64,000 nucleotides of DNA from Apus apus (Eukaryota; Chordata; Aves; Apodiformes; Apodidae): NCBI RefSeq assembly GCF_020740795.1, contig NC_067312.1, positions 9,070,748-9,134,747 on the forward strand, given 5' to 3'. The position numbers were made by a program, and so were the translations under genes. Shown in pieces: positions 10,849 to 25,372 of the stretch. How positions within the stretch are numbered: position 1 is the stretch's first letter; each line of letters opens with the position of its first letter. The notes beneath the pieces were generated by a model. That model was not told where the DNA came from. It worked only from the letters and a program-made list of their open reading frames with translations, and did no database searches.

Positions 10849-12494
10849 AAGCAAGGGGGAAAGAGGGCTTTTTGGAGACACAGCATTTGGGGAAGTGCTC
10901 TGAATAATACAGAAACTGCAGAGCATTAGCACTACTGTTTATTTTTCATTTGAAGCACAAGTTCTGCCTTTTCCTCCAAAAAAGTAATGCTATTTACCTT
11001 TCTCCCTCTAGAGTATGCAGTCTGTGGGGAAAGATTGGCTTGCCTAGGGTCTGTATGGTATGTCCCCAGTGCAGACTTTATTTGAACAAAATTCAGCCTC
11101 TGCCATACATACAAATGACAGAGAAGGAACCATTTGAACAGCCCTGTTGTGCTCTCACCACTATGCCCAAAGAAGCAAAGTGTAGCAAGGGCCAGCCAGG
11201 AATTTTCCTCGTGGCTGAGTTTTTGCTGGCTGGTTTCCCATCTTACTTCCCATCAGAGACCCAGGAGCTCTCATGTCCCAAGTACAGCAGCAAAGTAGAC
11301 AGTGACCAAGCAGTGAGCTTCCTCTCCAATCTGGCCTGCAGCTTCTGTTTGCAAAATGAATGCCAATGCACAGCTTGGAGCAGGCTCAGTCGAAGGATTC
11401 CTGGGGTTGAATATGTCAGAGCTGCAAAGCGGGTCCTCCAGAGTGAGGGTTTTGATAGAAAACATTTGGAAGTTGTTAAGAAAACCTTCTACTATGCCTC
11501 TTTAAATCAAATGAGCCAGCAAGGAGAAAGCATCGATGTGGCTATGAGGCAGCCTGGTCACAACTTAGGTAATGTTAGAGTAGGTTTTCCATGCCCTGAG
11601 ATCCCGTGCTGAGCTAATGGCAAGCCACAGTCCCTGGCTCTGCCAAAGACTTCCTGCAAATCCACAGAGAAAAATCACAGATCTTGCTGATGTTTCACTC
11701 TTTTGCTTTGATTTTCTGTTTCTCTTTCCTGCCTTACTGTCTGCTTTTTCCACATGGAACTAAGCTCTTCAGAGAAAAAGTTCTCTTGTGACTTCTCCAA
11801 ATACACTGAGTAGCCCAGTGGCACCTCTTCTTAACTAACCCCACAGCATTATGAGAATGGAAATCAGTGCAATCACACAGCTGGTATCACAAGAAGACAA
11901 AGGAGTATAGTATCATCACCTTGATTTTCTTTTCCAGCTCAGAAATTGTCTCATGTCACAGCAGATACATCATAATGAAGTGTTCAGCCAGTCCAGGACT
12001 CAGATTCATTCCTCATTGGTCTTAAACTTCAGAATGAATAAAAGCCTGTCCCCTGGCAATCTGGGGTACTCAGATCAGGGTGATCCTGCCATTGAACTGC
12101 GTGCAGGTCTGCAGATACAGACTGGGAGATGCGTGGATGTGGCTGTCTCTAGTTATTTTGATTTAATGTCCTTTCATTTAAGATGATTATTGAAGTGCCT
12201 GGGGGATTTTCCCTGAGTCACGTGACTGCACTAGCCCCACTGAATTACACTGAACTTGCCTGTTTCCCTCCTCTTGTGGAGGGAGGGTGTGAAGCTGTAG
12301 CCTTTTCATGTGCAGTTTGGAGATGAAACCAAGCACAGCAAGGAGGAGCCACTATCTGAAGCAATAAGAGACCTGGAAAATAAGACTTACGAAAGACTCT
12401 GGAAACAATAGAAGTGCTATGGGGACACCCAGTCATATCACATATATCTGCAAAAACAAGGGCTGGATAGGAAAAACTGTAACAAGAGGCTTAC

Positions 12495-12692
12495 ATTAGG
12501 CACTGGAGGAATTTTCTAACAGTGATAATATTGAAGTTGATTGCCTAGGAAGGCGTGGATCCTCCATCCTGGGTGGCTTGGAAAAACAGGATAGACAAAT
12601 ATTTATTAGGGAATTATTTATCTTGATAGGATTCTGCTCCAGGGCTGAGAGATGGATTAGATGCTCACTCTGTAGATCCCTTCTAAATTGGC
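12495..12692 (+). mobile_element. Old CR1-like fragment
   Basis: The order of phrases follows the CR1 3' region: ggaattttctaacagtga, then a segment like 'gtggatcctccatc', then 'gatggattagatgctcactctg', then 'gatcccttct'. It is strongly diverged and has no preserved 3' tail. Confidence 0.55.
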
Positions 12693-13014
12693 TCCTATAC
12701 TTTAATTTCCTCGTGTGCATGAAGCACCTGTCCTCTGTAGCACGTCTGTGTTTCCATAAGCAGAGGAGTATGATAACACAATAGTCAGACTACGGGGAAG
12801 AGAGGCAGAGGTTGGGGAGATGAGACAAATTTGTGAAGTGAGAAAATTTAGAAATCCAAACCTGAAAACAGCTCTAGCAGGAAGGTGAGAAGAAGGGGAT
12901 ATTTTTAAAAGAAAGATGTTCAGCAGAAGAAAGATGGCCACTTAGGCTAGAGAATGGACAAAAATCAAATGTGAATTTGTCATACAAGTTTGTGGCAGAA
13001 AATGCTGGTGGGCT

Positions 13015-13281
13015 TCACAGAATTGTTTAGGTTGGAAAAGAACCTTAGGATCATAAAGCTGAACCATAAATCCAGCACTGCCAAGTCCAGCACTAAACTA
13101 TGTCCCTAAGCACCACAACTACACATCTCTTAAACCCCTCCAGGCATGGTGACTCCACCACTTCCCTGGGCAGCCTTTTCCAGTGCCTGACAGCCCTTTC
13201 AGTGAATAATTTTTTCCTAATATCCAAGCAAAAACCTCCCCTGGCACAACTTGAGGCCTTTTCCTCTTGTTCTAAGAGCCC
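13015..13281 (-). mobile_element. CR1 LINE 3'-end fragment
   Basis: The plus strand starts cacagaattgtttaggttgg. The minus-strand frame contains the CR1 phrase [13 protein letters not shown], preceded by [13 protein letters not shown]. It is a 5'-truncated copy with a decayed 3' tail. Confidence 0.92.
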
Positions 13282-16200
13282 AAATATAAACATATGTCAC
13301 CAGAGCATAAAGCTAATGAATGAGGTTTACATTGCAGCTGAAAAACCCAGGTCAGAAAGCTCTGGCAAAAATAAAAAATTGCAAAGGTGTGACCAAGAAA
13401 GGAAGCTAGAGAAAGAGCTGAGAGAGCACAGCTTCTGTATGAGACACTGGGGAAAAACTTTATACAACTGTGGTTGAAATGGAAGGAGATGCTGAAGGGA
13501 GAGTGGCAATGATGGCTTTATGAAAGAAGTGAGACCAGAGCTAAGCATAAACCCTCCAATGATGAGAACAGCTGGGGCTGCAGTGAACATCCTGTTTCTG
13601 TGATGAATCACTTGAGAGTGATTCAGAGGACAGCATGTACCCAGGGCAAGGACAAAGCTGACAGAGCCCTGGGACAGGACAAGCACACTGCTGCTGCCAG
13701 CCCTCATCCCTCGCTGTTACTGTGACTCAAAGGGATGGCAGCACCATGACAAAGGCTCCCAGCTCAGCAGCTGGAAAGCCAGCAAAGCACTTTCTGTATT
13801 AGCAGACAGAAAAAAGAACCAGATAGAAACCTGAAGAGAGACTTAAATGTTAGACGTTAAAACTAGAAAAATGAACAAGTATCTACATATATATACAAGA
13901 CCAGATCTCAGTGATGGCATATGTAATTGTCACAGGGTCCCTTGCTGCAACACAGACACATGAGAGGGGTTTCACAGCTCTTCCCAGCACCTGATGGATT
14001 CAGATCCTGCAGAGCACATGGTGAGCTGAAGACAAAGCAGGAGTGTCTCTCCACGACGTCCAAGCACAACAGCAGCAAGGAAGAAGAGCAGGAAGGAGAG
14101 GGGACCTGCTCCTCCTGCTACCTCATAGGGTACGGCAGGAAATGGGAGGCAATACTCTCTCTGTTTTGTACCCTCAGCCCCAGATCCCTCAGAGTTCTAA
14201 AGACCCTCTCTTTAGGTCCTCATATTGGCAGCATAAAATAAACCTGAGCCCTTTCAAACCATAACAGTCATTTGTTTCAATAGTGATTGCACAAATAAAT
14301 AAACCACCCAGGTGAGGTCAGTATAAATCTTATTGCCACTGCTGATTAGGATCTTCCCAACAGCCCACAAGGCTCCCTCTCTTCAGGTGTGTTCCCACCG
14401 CTGCTTTACCACCCAATCCCAGGCCAGAGGGGAGGTGATTTATTGTCTCTCCCCACCTATTGCTGATTTGATTGGAGTGCTTCAGTCAGGAGTTGTGCCA
14501 CCACCAGTTCCTGCATTGAGTCTTATCCTTGCTTCCATTCTCAGCCATGGGCTCCCTCCTGTCCCCAGCCAACGCTGGACCTGCACTTAAGGGGTAAGCT
14601 TCCAGGCAGATCAGTCCCTTAAGGGGAGAGCTCCTGCCCAAAAGGATATGGGAACCAGGGAAGAGAAGCTGAAAGCTGGAAATAATATGAATACAATAAA
14701 ACTGCTGTTTAAATGTTATATTTTGTGGCTAAAGTGTTGGGTTTGTTGGGTTGGGGTTTTTTTTTTCTAAAAATGAGCATGTTATTGACAGCACATGTGC
14801 AACAACACTGTAGTGAAAGTAAATCAAATTACTGAATATTAACAAATCATGAAACTTCATTTTTCAAGAGATCAAGACATTTAAAGGGGTGCAAAGGACA
14901 TTTCAGTTTACCTTTGATTGTACACCATTTGTGGCAATGATGGCATTAATGCTAATGATTTTTTTGGTAGTCTGGCTAGTAGTTACTTTTTCAAATGAAA
15001 TTAATGCCAGGGAATCCATCTGCTTTTCAGGCATCCTGGAATGAAGATAGATTTGAATGCACATTAGTGTGCTTTCTGTTCTGGCACAAACAATGAACAA
15101 TATCATCTTCAAGCAATCAAGACAACAGCAACTACCTAGTCCACTAGTGGATGAAGTAAATAGTAAGTCCCAATTAGATATTCACAGTCTTTATTAGACA
15201 TTCATATTTCAACCTCCCCTTCAGAGACTTGCTCCAGCATGCAACTTAGCTAATATTTGCCAGCAGTAGAGTTTGTTTGCTAAGAGAGTTTTCAGTCTGG
15301 ATGCTGAGGCACATCAATTGACCAGTTCTAACTGGTCTGTTAAAATAAAGCTAATGCTGCCCTGCATTGCTGCCAGGAGACAATAAATGTCTGAGACGAG
15401 GGTAAGTCTTTTAATACTATATTAATATCCACACATTTTACTTATTATTAACGGCAGTAGTTAGGAACCTTGAAATGGATGAGAAATTGAGTGTTTCAGG
15501 GAAGCGGGCACTCGAGTAACTGCGCTTGACCCTTGAAAAATGGCCTGACCCCAAGTCTTTGGCAACTCAATATAACATACCTGAAAGTCTCTGTCTCTTC
15601 TAAATAGCTTCCATATTTGCTGTTTTCTATAAAAAGAGCTTCCCCTTCCATACACCTGAGGGTTGGGGTTAGTGGAAAAGGCCTGGGAAGCACAAGGCTG
15701 CCTTTTGCATCACAGTGGCATTTGTGAAGGAAGCAATGAAAATAATGGGAATTCCCAAACATCCTTTGAAATAATTATTTTTTTGGGGGGAAAAAGAGCC
15801 AGCCAAAGGCAACCTGGAGATATGAGGCATCCATGGACTGCAGGACCTAGGGTGATCTGGGGAATTTTGGAGGACAAAGATTCATTCAGTCCTTTACTCA
15901 CCCACTGCCTCCCTCTGGCTATCCACTCATCCCTTCTGGGCATCTCTGGAATGGGAAGCTTCTTTGAAACAGATTGTAAGATACTTCAAAACAGGAGATG
16001 TGTAATAGGTAAAGAGATTAATTTTTGCCCTTGATTGCATTTATTCTTAAAAATATTACTTTATTGCTTTCCCACCCTCTCTTCCCATCCAGTCAATTAT
16101 TAATCAAGTACCACCAGCAGGAAACAAGATTTTATCATGAAAAGTAGTTGTCATGGCTGAGTAAGACCTTTGCCGGAATTGGGCAGATGCAGCCAAATCA

Positions 16201-19200
16201 TAAAAATGAAAAATAAATGTGTTACCAATAGGCTCGAGGCAAAAGGCAAGACAAGAAATACCCCCCAGGGTGGGAAGTATTTGCATACAGGTATTTATTT
16301 GAAACAATGCACAGATGCAGTGGTTCTGTCTATACCAGAGGTCTTTGAAGTCTGACAATCCAGACAGCCTCATTTACCACCTGTTTTTTCAACCAAAGTG
16401 ATCTGGAACTGACTGAACTCTCATTACCTTTTTTGGCACCCCATCTCTGTAATGTGTGACCTCACTCCATTGATGCCATTCTTTTCTGTTGCAGTATTTT
16501 TCCTGTATGTGAAGCACACATCATTTCTAATGATGCCAGGTGAGTTGTACAGTTTCTGTGCCAGCTTCTGCCTCCTGTTTCCAGTCACTTACTGTGAAGC
16601 ATGACACATTGCATAAGGACGAGAGCAGAAAGCCATGCCCTGCAGCACCAAGAGACATGCTCCCTGCTTTCCAAATTATGTTTGTCTCTTCCATAATTTT
16701 CCAATCCAGCATTATTAATTGTTTGATAAACATCATTAAATAAAGGTGTTCCCAGATGGTTTTGTCACAGAGCACAAAGAAAAGCACATTTGCTCAAATC
16801 CTGTGTTGATCTGGGCAGATTTTCTAGTCAAAAGTCACTTTCAGAAACCAAAAGCTATTGTTGCACATTCATGAGGAAATACATCCATCACCCAAGGCAG
16901 GGTGATCTCCCAGGCAAAACAACCATTTGACATATTGTAATACTGTAGGATGTTTAAATACTACAGCAAACATCAGATAAATACCCAGAAACAGCAAACT
17001 GTGGGTGCTAAGGGGAGAGATCCAAGCAAACCTCCACAGCACTCAGTGCAAAGACACCTGTGACAGCTCAGCACAAGTTGGTTCAGCTCAGGTCACAGCA
17101 CTATGTGGAAATGTCAACTCAGGTCCTGCAAGGACCACCCCTCAGATTGGGTGTGTGAGTGCAGTGCTGACCACCAGGATCCAGAGCAAGGGGTCTGCCT
17201 TGGAACACCCATGGAGATGCTTACAGCAGCCTCCCACGTGGTTACACCAACCATTGGGGGTCAGAAACCAGTGGGAGCTGCTGGTGGCCAGTGTCCAGAG
17301 CTGTGTGTGCAACCAGATAAATGAGTTTGACATTGCTTGTCTTCATCTAGGCAGATAGGAAAGAACCAGGTAGGGGAGATGAGAAGAAAAACATAAGCAA
17401 CCTTGCAAGGGACAATCAAAGTGTTCCATGGGTGCCATGCTCCTCCCTACTCAGTCTGAGAGGACATGAATGGGGGTTTCTCACTCCCTTAGAAGCACCC
17501 TGGTTGTTGGCGTAAAAATCATCCTAGCAGTAAAATGTATGATAATCAATTCATTTTCACAGATAGTCCCTCAATCTGCTAGACCAACCAAAAGTCACTG
17601 GTTTCAGGAACTCAGGCGACTAAGGCTACAAGACATCTTGGGATCCTTTGCAAACTCTTTATATGAAAATAAAGTTTTATAACAATAATAAGTCCCATTG
17701 AAAATTTTCTTAATATATGTGTCATAGATGCAAAAAAAAATGCCCCAAATACAGTCTTTAATCTATCTGCCACACATCTTCAAACCTGGGATATTATAAA
17801 TATACCTGATAGGGGTGATATAAATGGCTGGGAAACCACAAGGTTTTAATGAACCTGCCCCAGAGACATTAGGTTTTATGGAAATAGATTAAAAGGATTT
17901 TACTTAACAACTTAATCATGAAGTATAATGAGTAAATAAAAAATAATGCCGTATAGATAAGACATGGGAAATTCCAGTGCTAGTGATATGAAATGTATGT
18001 AGATTATAATTAGGTAGGTACAGAATGAAAATAAAAACAAATGTGAAAGAAGAAAGGCAGATATGTAAAGTAGGAATTATAAGGTTATTAAGAGACTAGC
18101 ACAGTTCCACATCAGAGCAAAAAGTCCTCCCTAACTTAACTTTTTCAGTAAAGTTTTTGCCATCTTTATATTTGAACCTTTTCATGGACATAGAGTGAAA
18201 GATTGAGGAATATGACTGGGATCCAGTTATCTGCATTGTCTTAATGAGGACTTCAAAATATCTATATATCAGTTTGAGGAAAACAAAAATTACATTTGCT
18301 GCATACATGGAAAACCTTAGTGTGAGGGTGGGTGACACAAAACAAAAGCTGTGGCATGCTGGTGGTTCCTGCTGGGAAAGGCCCTAGGGCAGATTTGGAA
18401 GCTACAAGAAGAGACATACTGCCAGGAAGAACTTCGGTGAGACTAGAGGAGAAATATTCCTCCTCTCCATGACAGGACCTTCTCAAAGTCACTATGCCAA
18501 GGAAGACCTGCTCACAATGCACAAATATCCAGTGTCTCCTAGGCTTTGCCTGAATGAGAGCAAGCCAAAAATGCAACTAGTAGAAAGACGGCTCTTTCTA
18601 GTCTTTCACTTAATTGACCAAACTGATGAACATACAAAACAATGTGTTGTGGACCTAGAGATTCAGTTTCACTTCAAAGGAGTGTTTTAACACTTTCTCC
18701 ATTTTTAAGTTTTGACCAATTGAGAAGTAAAACAATTATCTCTTGAAACAGTGTCCAAAACAATTATTTCCCTGCAGTCCTAACTGATGCCCCTGCAGCT
18801 TACACTAGCTCCACAATTCTTCAAGGATGGAAAACACGTTCCTCCCCTGGGACTTCTAACCGGTACCCATGACAACTCATGCTGCCACTCTGCAGCAAAC
18901 AGTAGGGAGCTCTGAGCAAGTGCTCTAAAAACCAGGATATATCAGGATTTCTGTAGCTCCTGGAGAAGCCCCCCAAAGTGACCTTGGTGGAAAGGTAGAG
19001 CCTATCCAGGTCTGTTTCCTAGTGACATGTAACCAAAACCAAAAAGTGTGTAAAGGCAGAAGAGGAAAAATATAATGAAGTGGGTTCAGCTTCTGTCTCC
19101 ATCCTGGGGATGTGGACAATTATGTGCTGGGCAAAGGGGATTGGTGTATTTTCCCATTTCTCTTGCAAAAGAGAATGTTCACTGGAGGAAAACATGAGCT

Positions 19201-20324
19201 TCAACAGTGCAGTCACACACTGCCTCATGGGATGACAGTACTTTGGGAGCTGTCATCAGGGGCAGAGTATTAGAAATTATAATCATGACCCTCTTGCCAG
19301 GCAGATCAGGCATGGGATCAGTGCAAACCAAAGATAGATCACTGACTGGCCCAGCACTGCAGATTCAGTAGCAGAGCTTGTGTTGTGGGTGACAGCTCAG
19401 GCCATCAGGCCAAGGAGCAGCTTTTCAGGAATTGTCTTTGATTAGACTGGATACTGAGAATTGCTGCTTCTCTCATTCCCACTTGCCTGCCTCACTCAGA
19501 CATGGGAGTTCAGTTAAATAGAGCGGGTAAAAAGCTCAGAAAATGCTGGCGTGAAGCACCACCACTATGTGATCTGTTAATTTCAGACACATATGCACTT
19601 TGAAGGAGCAGTCTGAATAAGGTTGCATTGTTAGGAAAGGATTTGGCATCAGTGGTGAAAAATTCACACATGCAGCTCCGTGTGTGGAGGCAAAAGAGGA
19701 TGCAAATAAAGATGAAAGTGAAGGTGAAGCTGGGACTTTGAGGAAGACTGACACGTTCTTCCTGTCAGACATCCCAGGACTGAATGGCGAAATAGATGAA
19801 GCACAGATTCTGTCCACCCCAGCAATGGGGTCTGGACTTACCTATCAGTTTTTGTGGCTGCAGTTGAGGAGAAATGTTCAGTTGTGGAGCAGCACAATGA
19901 CAGGGGTGGCATGGGAACCTGAACAGAGTGGTTGAGACAGGGCTCAGATCTGCCATGTGCTCCCTTCAAGGTGCTAAGCTAAGCTGCTGTTACAGATTTG
20001 CTGTAATTCCTGTGTCAAGTTTGACAGTGACATGAGGATTTTTCAGACACTGCAGGGCACTTCAAATGGCGTCTAAATGGTTGATGAGTCTTAGCTTGCG
20101 AGCTGAATCCCAGCTGAGGAGCCTGTGGATTGCACTATCCCTGCAGGCCCTACAATGTTCCTCACATCAGGTGATCCACTGTTATTAAACCCATGGATTC
20201 AAAAGATGCTCTAGTAGTGCTTTGCCATATACAATCCCTAGGGAAATAAAACTGCAACAAGATCCAGTTATGCCAACATGGTATGCATGCATAAAAAGAG
20301 ACAACGTTGGGTCCTAAACACTTT

Positions 20325-20465
20325 AGTGAAGACACCTGAACAGAGAGCTAAGTCACTTGCTCATGGTCTCACAGACAGCATAAGAGCCCTGTCAGAAGTG
20401 ATCCTGCAAAGCACCTGCTGCCTGTGCTTCTATCACTCAGTCTCCAGGACAATCCCATTGCAGTG
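20325..20465 (-). mobile_element. MIR-like SINE relic
   Basis: The plus strand carries agagctaagtcacttgctca, then tggtctcacagac, and later 'gcctgtgcttctatcac'. These match the reverse of the MIR core and its 3' part in order. It is diverged and no target-site duplication is visible. Confidence 0.5.
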
Positions 20466-23400
20466 ACAGCCCCAAGTGGCAGGATTAGAGACAGCAAGAA
20501 GTCTCTCCTGCTCTGAAAGCAATGCACTGCTGAGCCAAGACACCTGGCATCACTCTAGAGCTGCTTCAGCTACTCCAACCTAAACACAGCTCATGTGATA
20601 TCACCTCTTGCTAAGGGAACAACTTTTGTATTTCACATGAGTTTGCACCCATCAAGACCTGCTGTTTATGAATCAGGTGGAAGATAGCTGTGGAAATACA
20701 GGTTTTGACATGCCTACTGTCTTTGCCAAGGAACAGGTATTTCCTTCCATACCAGCCTGTCAAAGTTCTGTTGTTCTTGAGGATGGAGCTGGGTAAGCAG
20801 AAAGCCAGTATCCTCTCCATTTGCATCCAAGGGTTTGAAGGAGCTCTTAGTAGCAGAATAAAAGAAGCTGTAGCTACATGAAGTAAAGCTCTGGCACAGC
20901 ATAAGTTGACACTGATGGCAGAAATATATTCCACAGCTTGCCTCTGATCTGGCAAGCTCTGTCCTGGATCAGACCCAGTACAGTGTGTAGTACACTGTCT
21001 CTAGCTCAAATCAGATGTCATCTGACTCAAAGCCTGTACAGAATCATGCTATGGCACCCAAGCCAAGTAAACAATTTCCTTGCCTGATGTTGTCTGTTTC
21101 GTGTGTCCTTCTCCTTCCTCCTCTTTCTTCTCCCTTGTGCCTCTGCCAGTGATCTTGTGCTCCCTGCCAAGATAGTTGAAGGAGGAACACTCATCTAGCA
21201 ATGAACAGAGGGACGAGGTCAGGCCATGTGGCCAAGCTGGCCAGGACAGAGAGGACAAGGTGATGGCAGCCCACACCTGGCTTGGCTGATATTGGCAGTG
21301 AACCACACACTAACTCTGTCTTTGGCATAGTGTGTGTGCTGGGTCAGGCATGCATAAAACATACCTGCTGCCTAAAGTCTGTGTTGTGCATCCTGGCTGA
21401 TTGGATTTAAATTTACTTAGGACTCAAACCTGTTTTGGTTCAGATTTGTGCTGGGACACGACCAAGCAGCATACAGACCTGGTAGTGAGGGTTACGGAAA
21501 CACAACCCCCATCTCCATCATTCTTGCAGTCCCTGACTTTTTTGCTGAGTCCTCTTGCAGGGTCCTAGGTTTCATCATTTGGAATGTAGGCCCACCTCCA
21601 TCACGGACAGAACAACTCAGAGGCTCTTCTGCAAGGGGATCTAAGAAGTTAATTCTTCATCACATGGGGCCAGGCTGACGTCCCTCAGCCTGGAAAATAC
21701 TTGGAAATACTTAGATATGTCACAGGACTCTTACGACATCCCCATTCCAGGAATGAACTGGTGATTTCAGTTTTCTTGACCTTCCTCTGCCCCAGACTGT
21801 GTAGGGTTTGGCTTTCTATACATTCAGAGCTAAGAACACGATACTTAAGCTTGTCACCGATAACCCAATGTGTGTATAACACAGAACCCCCTCCTCAGCT
21901 GTGCTTGCTGGGCTGACATTTGCACCAAGAAGGAAAAGGCTCCTATTTCACCTTTTGCTCCCCACTATGGACCCAAAGTGTAACAGCCAAAGAAAACTGC
22001 TTCTTCCTCTTACAGACTGCAAACAGAGGAACAGGTTTCTGTGAGGGACGATGAAGAAAAACTCCATCAAACAGAAGCCAGGATTAACACACAGTAATCC
22101 TGGGCAATAGGCCAGTGACTTCTGATGCAAAACAACTTTGGCCCCCAAAGAAATGGCTGTTTCATTGATGTCACTAGAAGGAAGACATGCACAAGTCATA
22201 TGTGCTCTCTGGCAATTTACAGTTCTCAAAAGCACACTTTGCCAAGAGCAGCCTGCTGGAAAAGCCCTATATTTTCCACAGCCTAAAAGCACATGTCTCT
22301 CCTCATTTCAGAGATACATTGCACCACCATTGGGCCACCCCTGTCATTTCAAGAGGTCCTGTCCCACCACTGTAACTCCCCTGCCCCACACTCCCCCTCC
22401 CACCCCCCAAGGGTCAGTCTCTGCTTCCACCAGAAAAGTGAGCTGAGTCCCTTATGCAATGTGAACAAGCTCTCAAAGCCAGAGATGCTTTTGTCCCCAT
22501 TTTAGCCTAGAGCATGGGTGCAAGACTCAGCTAGCCCAGAACTTTTTAACAAGGCATCACTAAGATGAATCATTAGTACCAAGTTATGTGATTACTTAAC
22601 ATTCAGTATGTATAACTGGATGAAACCAGTGCTTTCTCCTCTCTTCTTTCTCCTTCATCCCATCTCCCCAATTATCTTCATCTGTTGAAGCCAAGATCCT
22701 TTCAGTACCTCCAGCTTGCCAGGGAGAGCTGCCCCAGCTTGCTAGCTGAATTATAACACACCCTCTAAATAAGTCTTTGGCTCAGAAATATTTTAAGTGA
22801 GAATATCCCTGAAGTTCACAACAAAGAAAGCACGGTTGGATGAGTAATTTATTCAATTTGTATTGAAATGGAAAAATCTAGTCAGGTCCTACTCTGATTT
22901 TTCTCCTCCTGTACTAGCACAGACTGCAGCAGGTCTCTTCTCAGGGCTCAAGGAGGAGTTCAAGTCTCTGGGCCAAGTCTTCTGCGGAGGTTGGCTAGCT
23001 CAGGGTCACCACCTGGGATTCACAAGAAGCTGCTCTCTTACTGCTAACAGAGAGCTGGGAGAGGGAACCATAGAGCTGCATGGGTGGAAGAACATAGTTC
23101 TCCTTGAGGGCTAATCTGAAGGGCTGTTTTGCAGTGGGATGGTGCTGAGACTTTCAGGACCTGGTTTTCAGATTTAAGGTTTGATATATCCCCAAGGCAC
23201 AGCTTATACATCATTTTTGGAAAAGAGAGGGGGTTCCTGTCAACTAGGGAAGGGAATGGCCAACAGGGAGTCAGGTGCCTCCCCAAGGGAAGGCTGTCAG
23301 AACTGCAAGAAAGTTGAGGAGATGTCCAACAGTTCTTCATACCAAGATGAGTGAAGGTAAGCTGCAACCCTTTGTGGTTCTGTTCAGCACCCAGAGTAGG

Positions 23401-24779
23401 CAATAGCAAAGACAGGAACCCGGTATGGACCAGCTGTCACTGTTCTCTTGTCCTGCCTTGACCTATTTGGGACTGCAGGATCTCTGACAAATCTTTCACT
23501 AAATCCATGTGAAACACCTGGCAGAGAGGGACTGGGAGTCCCCCAGGGCTGCCAATTTATTAAGAAAAAATAAGAATGCAGAGCAGAGAGAGCAAGCCTC
23601 TGGCAGGGCAAGGACCTTTCCCTCTGTCCTTCAAGGCAGATCTTCAGCAAAACCAACCCATTTCAGTTTGCTTAATGAGTGGGGAGAAAGGACTGTACAA
23701 GAATATGCAATACAGGAGCAAGTATCAGCTTAGCATGTCTAAGAGGAGATCTTTTCATCCCTCTGACATGCCTATCTCCAGCTATCCAAGCAGTAATTCT
23801 GCTTTTCCTCTGCAGAAAACTTTTGGATGGTCACAGGATGTAAATGTTGTCAGCTCTGTAATGCAGAGTTCACACCCATAGCCACATTACAGCAATGTTG
23901 TGTGCTCACAGTATCTCTGCCCTCCCACCACTGGTGGCAAATAGAGTACCTTCTTTTTTCCCTAGGAGGGACAGCAAGCACATAGAAACAAAACTCCATG
24001 GTCCATATAACACCCACCCACAAGCTCTGGAGAGAATACAGGAGTCTCTTTCATGAGGTTTGTGAAGAGTTGTGTAGAAAGAATTGTAGCATCCCTCATG
24101 GCACCATCCACAATGTAATTATTCATGGCATCACTCTTCTCTGAAAAGCACAACCCAGGATTTCTTTCCATACAGTCAGACTGGCACAGCTAGAAACAGG
24201 ATATTGACTCAGGACTTCCTGGGGCAGGGGAGGAAGGCTCTTCCCCGAACATAAATTTTCAATGTATTTCCATCTCTATTTCTTAGTCTTCTTTCTGTGC
24301 ACCCTTGATTCCCACCACTCATCTACCCTGGGGGTATTCACTTGAGTGTTGACATTCTATTAGATATGAATTAGGCAGAAGGCAATTATCTGTGCTGGAA
24401 CTTTCCCAGGGTATCAGAGCTAACATCCTCAGCCATATCTGCTGAGATACTTCCAGACCACAGGCAACACAGGCCTCATTTAAAACAATGGTCCTTCCCA
24501 CACTACTTCTTCATATGCTTTTGAGACACTGAGCTGCAGAGTAAGTCAGATGGAAGACTTATATCATGCCCCTCTTCACAACGCAGTTGGGATTTTCTTC
24601 AAGATCTCTCTCAGTTCAAGTTTGCTGCTGTACCTTTTCACACACAGGTGGCTGAAAAGCAGCCTTCTGGCAAACCAAGCACCCACGTTACCACTCTGCT
24701 GAGTCTGTGGGGAAGGGTCCATCATCAGTGCAAGTATTGGTGGATATTGCTGCCCTATCTTGACCTGATTATGATATCA

Positions 24780-25372
24780 TGCCTTATTGTTAATGCCAGA
24801 CAGATGATGAGCCAGTTATGTGCTCTCATTCCCAACTGGGCAAACAACATACTGGACAACATCAGGACAGCTGTGACAAGCAGACTGAAGGAATACCTGT
24901 TGGGCCCCTGGTTCAAGGTGGGTATCAAGAAACTGGAGAAGGAGCAGAGGAGGGCTACGATGATCAAGAGAGGGAGCACGTGTTCTAGAAGCAGAAACTC
25001 AGGGATCTGGGATTGTTTAGTTTGGAGAGAAGGAGGCTGAAGGGTAGATCTAACAGCAGTCTACAGCTAGCTGAAGGGTAACTACAGTGATGGTGCAGGC
25101 AAGCTCTTCTCAGCAGGAGCAGGTGATGCAAGAGCAATAAACTCAAGTTTGGGAGGTTCAGTATGAATATGAGGAAAAGCTGGGAGAGAGGACCAGCACT
25201 GGGTCTGGTCACCAGAGTTATCTCTATCCTTGGAGATTTTCAAGACATAGCTAAACAAAGTCATGGGCAGCCTGATCAAATGTTGGGGACAGCCCAGCTA
25301 GTTGGAGCAGGAGGTTGGAGTGTATGTCTTCAGAGATCTCTTCCTCCTAAAGTTCCTATGCTACAGTCCTCC
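24780..25372 (+). mobile_element. CR1 LINE fragment, decayed ORF2 C-terminus
   Basis: It follows the CR1 order: a 'gggcaaacaacatactgg..acatcaggacagctgtgac' segment, then ctggagaaggagcagaggag, then gggattgtttagtttggaga. The order holds to about 25372. The reading frame is broken by several stops and indels. The 130-codon open frame starting at 24648 is largely this relic. Confidence 0.75.

Larger units (their letters stand above)
10850..24780. other. Gene-poor intergenic region, first part
   Basis: This part contains CR1 relics (12495-12692, 13015-13281) and a MIR-like relic (20325-20465). A 220-codon plus-strand open frame at 10950-11612 has no recognisable domain. The stretch at 17690-18100 is AT-rich. 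I find no exon series with consistent splice phases and no tRNA-like structure. Confidence 0.65.

Noticed and set aside
17005..17358. Cysteine-containing plus-strand frames, considered as another Ly6/uPAR exon
   Set aside because: Cysteine spacing does not fit a three-finger domain and there are no phase-1 splice sites.
24648..25040. 130-codon plus-strand open frame
   Set aside because: Much of it overlaps a decayed CR1 fragment; the rest has no motif.
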